Shown here: positions 31,309-37,915 of the stretch, piece by piece
Layout: every line of letters begins with the position of its first letter
How positions within the stretch are numbered: position 1 is the first letter of the stretch
Source: Dehalococcoidia bacterium
GTDB lineage: Bacteria > Chloroflexota > Dehalococcoidia > UBA2979
Direction of reading: 5' to 3'
NCBI GenBank assembly: GCA_019694855.1
Contig: JAIBBD010000016.1
Coordinates: 1-37,915 of the forward strand
DNA: 37,915 nucleotides
Notes under the pieces: generated by a model
What the model was told of the DNA's origin: nothing
Database searches by the model: none
The model's input: the letters and a program-made list of their open reading frames with translations, nothing else
Made by a program: the position numbers and the translations under genes

Positions 31309-32064
31309 TTACGACAGATGCTGTTCGAAGAAGGCGAAGACCTTCTCCCAGCCGTCGACGGCCTGCTCCTGCCGGTACATCCCCATGTGGTAGTAGAAGA
31401 AGCCGTGCCCGGCGCCCTCGTAGCTGTGGAACTCGTACTGCTTGCCGTGCTCCTTCAGGGCCGCCTCGAGCTGGGCGACCATCTCCGGCGTCGGGTTGCG
31501 GTCCTCGACGCCGAACAGCCCGAGGAGCGGGCACGAGAGGTCCTTCGTGTACTCAATGGGGGAGACGGGCGTCCGTTCCGTCAGCTCCTCCGGCGCCATC
31601 ACCACGCGCCCACCCCAGAGGTCCACCGCCGCGTCGAACGCCGAGGTGCGGCAGGCAGCGAGGAACGTGTGCCGGCCGCCCGAGCAGCTGCCGATGACGC
31701 CCACCTTGCCGCTCGTGTAGGGCAGCGAGCGTACGAAGGCAGCCGCGCCCTCGACATCTCCGATCACGCGGTCGTCTGGCGGGCCGCCGTCGGCGCGCAC
31801 CTGCGCCGCGACGTCCTCGGGGGTGCCGTCGCCGTCGCGGTCGAAGAGGTTCGGGCAGATGGCAACGTACCCGTGGTGCGCGAACTTGCGCGTCATCTCG
31901 TGGTAGTACTCGCCCCAGCCCAGGACGTTGTGGATCAGGACGACGGACGGGAACGGGCCGGGCCCGAGCGGCCGCGCGAGGTACGCGTCGATCACGTCTC
32001 CGTTCGCACCCGCGTACGTGACCGTCTCGGCGAGCATTCCCTGGTACTGGTCAGTCGTGAACAT
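31309..32064 (-). CDS. Dienelactone hydrolase family protein, copy 1
   Basis: 251 residues. MFTTDQYQGMLAETVTYAGA, FPSVVLIHNVLGWGEYYHEM, then the nucleophile elbow GSCSGG (C127, cysteine as in dienelactone hydrolase), acid D188 in LFGVEDRNP and H220 in GAGHGFF. These hydrolases open cyclic esters or act on related alpha/beta substrates. CAGGAGG precedes the ATG. A very close copy lies directly upstream (32145-32909) on the same strand. Likely cytoplasmic. Substrate unknown. Confidence 0.88.
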   Translation of the reverse strand: MFTTDQYQGMLAETVTYAGANGDVIDAYLARPLGPGPFPSVVLIHNVLGWGEYYHEMTRKFAHHGYVAICPNLFDRDGDGTPEDVAAQVRADGGPPDDRVIGDVEGAAAFVRSLPYTSGKVGVIGSCSGGRHTFLAACRTSAFDAAVDLWGGRVVMAPEELTERTPVSPIEYTKDLSCPLLGLFGVEDRNPTPEMVAQLEAALKEHGKQYEFHSYEGAGHGFFYYHMGMYRQEQAVDGWEKVFAFFEQHLS

Positions 32065-32144
32065 GCTTCCTCCTGCACGCGCTCAGCCTCGTCAAACGTG
32101 TGAGTTGTACCACCTTCAGCCGGACGGCGTGGGCGCGCCGCCAG

Positions 32145-32909
32145 CTACGCCGGGCCTCCGAGGTGCTTCGCGAAGAACGCCCACACCTTCTCCCAGCCGT
32201 CGACGGCCGCCTCCTGCCGGTACATGCCGGAGTGGTAGTAGAAGAAGCCGTGCCCGGCGCCCTCGTACATGTGGAACTCGTAGTCCTTGCCGTGTTCTTT
32301 GAGCGCCGCCTCGTGCTGCGCGACCTGCTCCGCGGTCGGGCTGCGGTCCTCCGCGCCGAACAGTCCGAGCAGCGGGCACGAGAGGTCCTTCGTGAGGTCG
32401 ATCGGCGCGACCGGCGTTCGCTCGTTCAGCTCATCGGGGCGCATCACCACGCGTCCGCCCCACAGGTCGACCGCCGCATCGAACTCCGAGGTCTGGCAGA
32501 CCGCCAGGTAGGTATGCCGCCCGCCGGAGCAGCTTCCGATCACCCCGACCTTCCCGCTCGCATTCGGCAGTGAGCGCACGTACCTCGCGGCGCCCGCCAC
32601 GTCCTCGACCACGCGCGCGTCGGGCGCGCCGCCATCGGCGCGCACCTTTGCGGCCACGTCGTCTGGCGCGCCGTGCGCGTCGCGGCAGTAGAGGTCGGGG
32701 CTGATTGCCAGGTAGCCGTGATGGGCGAACTTGCGCGTCATCTCGAAGTAGAACTCGTCCCAGCCGGGCATGTGGTGGATCAGCACGACCGCCGGAAACG
32801 GCCCGGCCCCGAGCGGCCTCGCGAGATACGCGTGGATCGCGTCCCCGTTCGCGCCGTTGACGGTCACGGTCTCCGCGAGCATGCCGTGGTACTGGTCGGT
32901 GGTGAACAT
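32145..32909 (-). CDS. Dienelactone hydrolase family protein, copy 2
   Basis: 254 residues from ATG 32909, with AAGGGGGA as ribosome-binding site. The triad is kept (Cys in GSCSGGRHTYLAVCQTS, Asp in LFGAEDRSP, His in EGAGHGFFYYH). It is close to copy 1 over the whole length, by eye about three-quarters identical. Differences cluster near the N-terminal active-site loop: LIHHMPGWDEFYFEM here against LIHNVLGWGEYYHEM in copy 1. This suggests a duplicated enzyme with changed specificity. Confidence 0.88.
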   Translation of the reverse strand: MFTTDQYHGMLAETVTVNGANGDAIHAYLARPLGAGPFPAVVLIHHMPGWDEFYFEMTRKFAHHGYLAISPDLYCRDAHGAPDDVAAKVRADGGAPDARVVEDVAGAARYVRSLPNASGKVGVIGSCSGGRHTYLAVCQTSEFDAAVDLWGGRVVMRPDELNERTPVAPIDLTKDLSCPLLGLFGAEDRSPTAEQVAQHEAALKEHGKDYEFHMYEGAGHGFFYYHSGMYRQEAAVDGWEKVWAFFAKHLGGPA

Positions 32910-32990
32910 CGAATCCCCCTTCGTGCGCAGGCAACGAGGGTTGTACCACGCCGGTGCACCGCGCCGCATCGCGCTGTCGGCACGTCCTTC

Positions 32991-32996
32991 TACACT
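32991..32996 (+). promoter_or_regulatory. -10-like box upstream of the hemerythrin gene
   Basis: TACACT, 51 bases before ATG 33048. GAGGAG (33035-33040) serves as ribosome-binding site. No clear -35. Confidence 0.35.
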
Positions 32997-33047
32997 GCTG
33001 TGGCCGCCCGCGCAGGCGCCGCGCGACCGAGCTCGAGGAGACCCCCA

Positions 33048-33572
33048 ATGCCCCGACCCACCGACCCTCTGCGCGACGAACACCGTGAGCTGCTCCCTCA
33101 CGTCGAGCTGCTGCGCACCGCCGCCGAGTCGCTCAGAAGTGCCGACCTCGCGGGCGCGGCCTTCGAGGACGCCGTGCACCAGATCGACGAGGCGCTCGCG
33201 TTCCTCAACGGCCATCTCATCCCGCACGCGACCGCCGAGGAGGCCGCGCTCTACCCCGTCGTCGCGCGCGTCATGGGCGCGCCCCTCGCGACGCGCACCA
33301 TGAGCCGCGACCACATCGAGGTCGGTCGCCTCACCGAGGAACTCTCGAAGCTCCGTGAGCGTTTCGGCGCCGGCCGCACCGACGCGGTCACGAGCAGCGA
33401 GCTGAGGCAGGCCCTCTACGGCCTCTACGCTCTCGTGCGCCTGCACTTCGCCAAGGAAGAGGAGATCTACCTGCCGCTGCTCGACGACCACCTCGACGCG
33501 ACAGCCGCCGCCGAAATGTTCGAATCGATGGAAGCCGCCGCCGCCGCGGCGAAGGCGGCTGCCGGAACCTGA
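33048..33572 (+). CDS. Hemerythrin-HHE domain protein
   Basis: 174 residues, MPRPTDPLRDEHRELLPHVE. The di-iron ligands of a hemerythrin four-helix bundle are visible: H in RDEHREL and HVE, LNGHLIPHATAEEAALYPVV, SRDHIEVGRLTEEL, and LHFAKEEEIYLPLLDDHL. It ends in an alanine-rich helix. Such proteins bind oxygen or handle nitric oxide or iron. The ATG at 33048 follows GAGGAG by 7 bases. Confidence 0.88.
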   Translation: MPRPTDPLRDEHRELLPHVELLRTAAESLRSADLAGAAFEDAVHQIDEALAFLNGHLIPHATAEEAALYPVVARVMGAPLATRTMSRDHIEVGRLTEELSKLRERFGAGRTDAVTSSELRQALYGLYALVRLHFAKEEEIYLPLLDDHLDATAAAEMFESMEAAAAAAKAAAGT

Positions 33573-33581
33573 GCCGCGGGC

Positions 33582-34112
33582 CTACTGCCGCAGCGCGAGG
33601 TCCGAGATCGCCTGGCGGATGTGTGCATCCTCGATGAACGGCTGCCGCTGCGCGTCCCGGATCGCGGCGGCTCGCGCCAGCACCGCCGGCCGCGACATCC
33701 CTGCGGGCGGCTCGGTGGTCCACGCGGTGAGGATGATCAGCACTCCGTTGGGGTCCTCCATGAACACCAGACGCTCATAGCCGCGGCGGATCTCCTCGCT
33801 CGCCTGCGCCCCCACCGAGGACAGCTCGTAGAAGGCGCGGTCCATCCACGCCGCCGGCACCTGCAGGCTGAAGTACTGCATCGACCCCACGCCGAGTGAC
33901 GCCTCGGCCAGCTTGACGTTCGGGTTCGTCGGCCCGACCAGCAGCACGTACGTATCGCCGCCCGCGTGCAGCAACGCCTGGGCGGACTCGGGGTCGTCGC
34001 GGTTTGGCTCGGTGTAGAGGTGCTCCATGCCGAACGTCTTCGTGTAGAAGCCGATCGACTCCTCCATGTTCTTCACGATGATCGCCGGGTACCCGAGGCC
34101 GTCCACCCGCAT
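33582..34112 (-). CDS. VOC-family (glyoxalase/bleomycin-resistance-type) protein
   Basis: 176 residues from ATG 34112 (GGTGGGGA upstream). MRVDGLGYPAIIVKNMEESI, GFYTKTFGMEHLYTEPN, DTYVLLVGPTNPNVKLAEAS and RGYERLVFMEDPNGVLIIL form one vicinal-oxygen-chelate unit, including the conserved end E-D-P-x-G. An extra helical C-terminal segment (RPAVLARAAAIRDAQRQPFI) is unusual. Probably a dioxygenase, isomerase or binding protein; the substrate is unknown. Confidence 0.78.
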   Translation of the reverse strand: MRVDGLGYPAIIVKNMEESIGFYTKTFGMEHLYTEPNRDDPESAQALLHAGGDTYVLLVGPTNPNVKLAEASLGVGSMQYFSLQVPAAWMDRAFYELSSVGAQASEEIRRGYERLVFMEDPNGVLIILTAWTTEPPAGMSRPAVLARAAAIRDAQRQPFIEDAHIRQAISDLALRQ

Positions 34113-34206
34113 CTCGTCCCCACCTTCCGAGGTACCCCGCGCCCCCCTCGAGGCCCGCGCCTCGCCAGCGTACGGCCTGCACCACCTACGCGGGCGCGGC
34201 CCCCAC

Positions 34207-34642
34207 ACCGCTCATTCGCGCCGCAACTCCCCCTCGAGGAGCCCCATCACGACCATGTCCCGGTAACGCCCGGCTCCCCGCTCGTCCACGGACGAGCTTG
34301 GTGCAGCGCTGTCAGCCGTCCCGCCGGTGCTCACCGCTCAGGCCGCAACTCCCCTTCGAGGAGCCCCATCAGGATCATGTCCTGGTAATGCCCGGCTTCC
34401 CGCTCGTCCACCGACGAGCTTGGTGCTGCGCTGTCAGCCGTCCCGCTGGTGCTCACCCCTCAGGCCGCAACTCCCCTTCGAGGAGCCCCATCACGATCAC
34501 GTCCTCGTAATGCCCGGCTTCCCGCTCGTCCACCGACGAGCTTGGTGCAGCGCTTTCAGCCGTCCCGCCGGTACTCACCCCTCAAGGCGCAACTCCCCTT
34601 CGAGGAGCCCCATCACGATCATGTCCTGGTAATGCCCGGCTT
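34207..34642 (-). repeat. 122-bp tandem array of acetyltransferase gene ends
   Basis: Four units with an exact 122-base period: an identical anchor occurs at 34221, 34343, 34465 and (within the gene end) 34587. The last unit is the real 3' end of the GNAT gene and is cut off at 34642. Each upstream unit, read on the minus strand, has a short hairpin (GCTCGTC...GACGAGC), then VDER(E/G)AG(H/R)Y and the tail (M)GLLEGELR followed by its own stop. The copies differ at several bases. No ribosome-binding sequence precedes the extra tails. The stretch between 34113 and 34574 contains nothing else. Confidence 0.9.
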
Positions 34643-35114
34643 GAAACCAACCGTCCCTGCGCGCGCCCTCAACGACGAACCCGAGCCGCTCGTACACGTG
34701 CCGCGCCCGCGCGTTCTCCGCGAACACTTCGAGCTCGACGCGGTGCAGGTTCATCTCCTCGAACCCGAAGCGGCAGAGCGTCCGCACCGCGTCAGTGCCG
34801 TACCCGCGGTTCCAGAACCCCTTGTCCCCGATCGCGATCCCCAGCTCCGCCCGCCGGCTCTCCGCCGACACCACGTCCAGGCTGCACGTCCCGACGAACC
34901 GCCCCTCCTCCAGCGTCTCGATGGCAAACGCCGCGCCCGGCCAGCGCGCCGGGACCGACAGCGCCTCCCGCTCCTGCAGCCGCGAAAACGGGTACCGCAT
35001 CGCGAGGAACTCCGTCACCTCCGGGTCATTGAAGAACTGGTACGCCAGCTCCTCGTCCCGAGGCTCGCGCGCCCGCAGCCGCACGAGCCTCCCCTCCAGC
35101 GGTCGATGCACCAC
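34575..35114 (-). CDS. GNAT acetyltransferase (RimJ/RimL-like)
   Basis: 179 residues from GTG 35114, behind a purine-rich GGAGGGGTGAGGGG. Acetyl-CoA fold landmarks: LVRLRAREPRDEELAYQFFN, DVVSAESRRAELGIAIGDKG, FWNRGYGTDAVRTLCRFGF (the R/Q-x-x-G-x-G/A-type CoA loop) and ENARARHVYERLGFVVEGAR. This branch acetylates N-terminal amines or small amines. The last 19 residues, from AGHYQDMIVMGLLEGELR onward, are those repeated as alternative tails in the 122-bp array downstream. The protein itself is intact and of normal length. Confidence 0.9.
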   Translation of the reverse strand: MVHRPLEGRLVRLRAREPRDEELAYQFFNDPEVTEFLAMRYPFSRLQEREALSVPARWPGAAFAIETLEEGRFVGTCSLDVVSAESRRAELGIAIGDKGFWNRGYGTDAVRTLCRFGFEEMNLHRVELEVFAENARARHVYERLGFVVEGARRDGWFQAGHYQDMIVMGLLEGELRLEG

Positions 35115-35150
35115 CCCTCACCCCTCCTCACCCGGCCCGCCCCGAAAACG

Positions 35151-35177
35151 AAAAAGGCCCACCGTCACCAGTGGGCC
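35151..35177 (-). terminator. Intrinsic terminator pointing left, upstream of the GNAT gene
   Basis: On the minus strand: GGCCCAC, 8-nt loop, GTGGGCC, then TTTTT (35155-35151). It is a normal Rho-independent terminator, but it sits just upstream of the GNAT start (35114) and no minus-strand gene precedes it. It either ends an unseen transcript or is part of an attenuator in the leader. Between 35178 and 35412 I find nothing further except low-complexity C-rich sequence. Confidence 0.7.
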
Positions 35178-35412
35178 CGCCTTCCGAGGTGCCAGTCCGC
35201 TCTCCGCCTACGACCGCCCCCGCGCAACCCACCCCCACCCCACCCGCATCGATGGGCGAGCATGCACCGGCACGGCAATCGCAATGGCGACGGTCATCAG
35301 GCTCGTGATGATAGCAGGCCCCGGCGCTCCTCCGGAGCTGGGTCAGCCGACAAACAGAACGAGACGGCGGCACGCTATCTCTCATCGGCGACGAACGGAG
35401 GGCCTGACGACT

Positions 35413-35700
35413 ATGGCAGGTAAGTCCACACGTCGTACAAGCACTCACCGCGCGGCACCCGTTGATGCTGCGTTGGAGGAACCCTGCTGACGTACGACCA
35501 CCGCGAGGCGCGCGATGTCTTCGAGAAACGTGTTGGGGCCACCGACGACGTCAAAGCGGCTGCCCCCAGCGGACAGGGGCTGAGGCCGTACTTGGCTTGA
35601 GCGCCGCTCTGCCCTGATTCAACGCGCGATGGTCGACGCTGGGAAGCGGTTGACACGCTACTTTGGAACGAGGACACGACGGCTCTCGACAGTGGACCGG
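35413..35700 (+). pseudogene. Decayed gene of unknown family
   Basis: Protein-like pieces follow one another in changing frames. ATG 35413, behind GGAGGG, gives MAGKSTRRTSTHRAAPVDAA and stops at 35490. In the next frame, LLTYDHREARDVFEKRVGAT DDVKAA... is open to 35600. In a third frame TWLERRSALIQRAMVDAGKR LTRYFG... follows to about 35700. The segments abut without gaps and have reasonable composition, which suggests one gene with two frameshifts. I do not recognise the family. It directly precedes the nuclease-helicase gene and may once have been its partner. Confidence 0.4.
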
Positions 35701-35731
35701 CACGCGCATCCGACGTTAAGGTCCGTCGGCA

Positions 35732-37732
35732 ATGCGCGCGTGGCACACAGGCACTCTGCAATCACTGGCGCAGCTTCCGGCGGAGGAGATCCTGGGTCGG
35801 CTAACCACTGCCGCGGCTGATCGTCGATTGGCGGCGACCCCCGAAACGACCCGGTCGTGGCGAGCCACGATAGATCTGCTAGGTGATCTCGCACACTACG
35901 TCGCCTCTGTCGATCCGGGGTTGAGTAGATGGACCTACTTCCTCGAGTTCGAGGTACCGCGCAGGAGCCGCCGCATAGACGTGGTGCTCCTCGCGGACGA
36001 CATCGTGTTCCTAATCGAATGTAAGGTCGGAGCAGACCACTTCGAGCGATCAGCGATCTGGCAGGCCGAGCAATATGCGCTCGACATGCGGGACTTCCAT
36101 GCGGGAAGTCACGATCGAGTTGTCGTTCCCGTACTCGTTGCCACTGGCATCGTCACCGGAAACCGCCCTCTGGTTCGAGACGGAGCGCCGCTATACGAGA
36201 CAAAGTCAGTGGGCGGCTCCGACTTCCCGCGTCTCATCTACGAAACCTGGCTCGGCACCCACGACCGCACCGCTAGTCCGATCGAACCGGAGGAATGGGA
36301 GCAGGCCGAATATCGACCAACCCCTTCGATCGTCCAGGCCGCGTGTCTCCTCTACGAGGACCACGATGCGCGGGAAATCAACCTCGCCGGCGCGAGTAAT
36401 CTCGACGGCACGGTCGATGCCATCCTCGAGCTGGTACGAGCATGCCGCAGGGAACATCGGAGAGGCATCGCGTTCATCACTGGTGCTCCCGGATCGGGAA
36501 AGACGCTCGCAGGCCTGCAGGTTGTCCACGATCGTGAATTAACGGCGGCGGGTGAAGCCGCGGGTGTGTTTCTCTCGGGGAATCGACCCCTGGTCGAGGT
36601 CATATCCCGAGCGATTGAAGACTCCACTGTCCGCTCTTCCGCTCGATCGCGACGCGACGCGGCGAGGGAAGTTCGCACGTTTATCCAGCACGCATATGCG
36701 TTTCGTAACGAATACGCGCGCTACCCGGACAGAACTCCGCCCGAACACATCATCTTGTTCGATGAAGCTCAGCGGGCTTGGGACGCGAAGCAAGTCACGA
36801 GCCGGACCCAGGGAACATCGACAGCGAGTGAACCCGAACTCTTTATGGACATCATGAATCGCGTTCCAAACTGGGCCGTGGTGATCGCGCTCGTCGGCGG
36901 CGGGCAGGAGATCAATCGTGGAGAGGCCGGCCTGGGTGAGTGGGGCCGAGCGATCGCGAACCCCTCTCACGTGGATTGGCTCGTCCGCGCTTCGCCGGCG
37001 GTCCTGCCGGGTGCACCGTTGCCTCCCGGCGGCCTGCTTTTCGATGGCGCCCCGCCTCCGTCGGTTTCAGTGACATCCGATTCGCGCCTTCACCTCACCA
37101 TGAACGTTCGAAGTCCCCGCGCCGAACGGTTGAACCATTGGGTCGATGCACTCCTCGATCTGCGGTTGGAGAACGCCAGGGCCTCGTTACCCGACTCCCG
37201 AGAGTATCCGATGGTGCTCACACGCAGCCTCGAATCCGCCCGTGCCTGGCTTCGAGACCGACAGGACGAAGATCAGCGTACCGGTCTGGTTGCGAGTGCG
37301 GACGCACGACGCCTTCGGGCCTGGGGCCTTGAGACACAGACCCTGCAACGCGAGAGGTCATGGGCCGATTGGTTCTTACGCGAGCCCGGCGATGTCCGAT
37401 CCTCCACTCAACTCGAGGTCCCGGCGACAAACTTCGATTGCCAAGGCCTCGAACTCGACTGGGCGGGAGTCTGCTGGGGCAATGACTTTTCGTACGACGG
37501 TGATCGCGGCGACTGGAAGATACGTCGGTTTCTCGGCTCCCGCTGGACTCGCGCTAACGCCGAGCGGTCACGATTCATTCTCAACGGCTACCGAGTGCTA
37601 TTGACTCGTGCCCGACGGGGACAGGTCATCTGGGTACCTCAACCGGAAGTTCCGGATCCGACGCTGAAACCCGAAGACTTCGATACAACTGCCGAGCTAC
37701 TCCGTGCAGCTGGCGTTCCAATGCTCGACTAA
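35732..37732 (+). CDS. PD-(D/E)XK nuclease fused to a DUF2075 SF1-type helicase
   Basis: 666 residues, full length. An N-terminal nuclease-like domain: RRIDVVLL with D83, IECKVG with E96 and K98, and QAEQYALDM (Q111-M119), the PD-(D/E)XK pattern. Then the DUF2075 (SF1-like, Schlafen-type) ATPase: Walker A GAPGSGKT (251-258), Walker B ILFDEAQR with DEAQ at 344-347, LVGGGQEI (388-394) in the position of motif III, CQGLELDWAGV (570-580) and RVLLTRARRG (621-630) like SF1 motifs V and VI. No transmembrane segment. Codon use is less GC-biased than the flanking genes. Only weak AAGG before ATG 35732. A role in defence against foreign DNA is inferred from architecture; no partner gene is visible. Confidence 0.85.
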   Translation: MRAWHTGTLQSLAQLPAEEILGRLTTAAADRRLAATPETTRSWRATIDLLGDLAHYVASVDPGLSRWTYFLEFEVPRRSRRIDVVLLADDIVFLIECKVGADHFERSAIWQAEQYALDMRDFHAGSHDRVVVPVLVATGIVTGNRPLVRDGAPLYETKSVGGSDFPRLIYETWLGTHDRTASPIEPEEWEQAEYRPTPSIVQAACLLYEDHDAREINLAGASNLDGTVDAILELVRACRREHRRGIAFITGAPGSGKTLAGLQVVHDRELTAAGEAAGVFLSGNRPLVEVISRAIEDSTVRSSARSRRDAAREVRTFIQHAYAFRNEYARYPDRTPPEHIILFDEAQRAWDAKQVTSRTQGTSTASEPELFMDIMNRVPNWAVVIALVGGGQEINRGEAGLGEWGRAIANPSHVDWLVRASPAVLPGAPLPPGGLLFDGAPPPSVSVTSDSRLHLTMNVRSPRAERLNHWVDALLDLRLENARASLPDSREYPMVLTRSLESARAWLRDRQDEDQRTGLVASADARRLRAWGLETQTLQRERSWADWFLREPGDVRSSTQLEVPATNFDCQGLELDWAGVCWGNDFSYDGDRGDWKIRRFLGSRWTRANAERSRFILNGYRVLLTRARRGQVIWVPQPEVPDPTLKPEDFDTTAELLRAAGVPMLD

Positions 37733-37749
37733 CCGCCTCCACCCCCTGC

Positions 37750-37755
37750 TACACT
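37750..37755 (+). promoter_or_regulatory. -10-like box for the right-edge gene
   Basis: TACACT, 35 bases before ATG 37791, with GAGGAG (37775-37780) between. It starts 17 bases after the stop of the helicase gene and indicates a separate transcript. Confidence 0.4.
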
Positions 37756-37790
37756 CCCGCCCAACAACCCCATCGAGGAGCACCCCGCCC

Positions 37791-37915
37791 ATGGACGTCC
37801 AGCAACTCCTTGATCCCGAAGTCGCCCGCGTCATCGCCCCACTCGTCGGCAACCTCGACGGCGTAGCTCTCGAGGACATCCCGCGCGTCCGCGCCGAACG
37901 CGCCGCCGCCCTGCC
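37791..37915 (+). CDS. N-terminal part of a probable alpha/beta-hydrolase esterase (partial)
   Basis: The start MDVQQLLDPEVARVIAPLVG, then LDGVALEDIPRVRAERAAAL, continues past the window. The LDPEVA...DIPRVRAERAA pattern is the N-terminal cap seen before the HGGG-type lipase/esterase domain, so an esterase is likely. GAGGAG about 10 bases before the ATG sets the start. The catalytic domain is outside the window. Confidence 0.5.
   Translation, partial: MDVQQLLDPEVARVIAPLVGNLDGVALEDIPRVRAERAAAL

Noticed and set aside
34298-34632. Plus-strand frames through the repeat array (for example MVQRCQPSRRCSPLRPQLPF)
   Set aside because: Repeated Pro/Arg/Ser-rich readings of the same 122-base units; no ribosome-binding sites. 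The minus-strand reading continues a real gene end.
34207-34642. Regular repeats as a CRISPR array
   Set aside because: The 122-base units are similar over their whole length with no variable spacers, and they copy the end of the adjacent gene.
35650-35678. TTGACA at 35650 as promoter of the nuclease-helicase gene
   Set aside because: No acceptable -10 at 16-18 bases; kept only as a weak possibility.

Overview
High-GC bacterial chromosome segment. Long, mostly tightly packed genes lie on both strands, with many GTG starts and short hairpin terminators. Gene content (split transketolase, F420-type luciferase-like oxidoreductase, double-domain family III CoA-transferase, M16 peptidase, detached scpB, HD-GYP/LuxR fusion, several lipoproteins, no outer-membrane genes) fits a Chloroflexota (Dehalococcoidia-like) or actinobacterial genome. 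I favour Chloroflexota, but this is an inference from gene content without any rRNA. I found no rRNA, tRNA, CRISPR array or intact insertion sequence.

Left part (1-16 kb): the tail of an unknown gene, a vapBC-type toxin-antitoxin pair with an operator palindrome, a GYD protein, rimO, a YHS metal protein, a MaoC hydratase, and a self-contained unit for a 63-residue unknown protein with its own promoter-like box, palindrome and terminator. Next come scpB-DUF503 (minus strand), an amidohydrolase-thpR pair (plus), and a minus-strand run of M16 peptidase, degenerate Nudix-like protein and a 59-aa protein. These are followed by a secreted S33 hydrolase, an HD-GYP/LuxR regulator, a DUF4242 protein, an F420-type oxidoreductase, and ispD with an MFS transporter.

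Middle part (16-31 kb): two lipoproteins, a minimal zincin, a double CoA-transferase with a four-cysteine (SufR-like) regulator, a lipoprotein HtrA-type protease, a methyltransferase, and a row of four small membrane proteins of which two are paralogues. Then proA behind what looks like a leaderless promoter, a broken hicB, an orphan antitoxin, a VOC protein, and a split transketolase (two adjacent subunit genes).

Right part (31-38 kb): a DUF6295-like protein, two tandem dienelactone hydrolases, a hemerythrin-like protein, a VOC protein, and a GNAT acetyltransferase. The 3' end of the acetyltransferase gene is repeated downstream as a 122-bp tandem array, each unit carrying a complete alternative C-terminal tail and stop. 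To the right of a minus-strand terminator the composition changes: a decayed gene and then a 666-residue PD-(D/E)XK nuclease plus DUF2075 helicase-like protein, a plausible stand-alone defence gene. The window ends inside a probable esterase.

The two items I consider most worth attention are the tail-cassette array at 34207-34642 and the nuclease-helicase protein at 35732-37732 with the decayed DNA before it.
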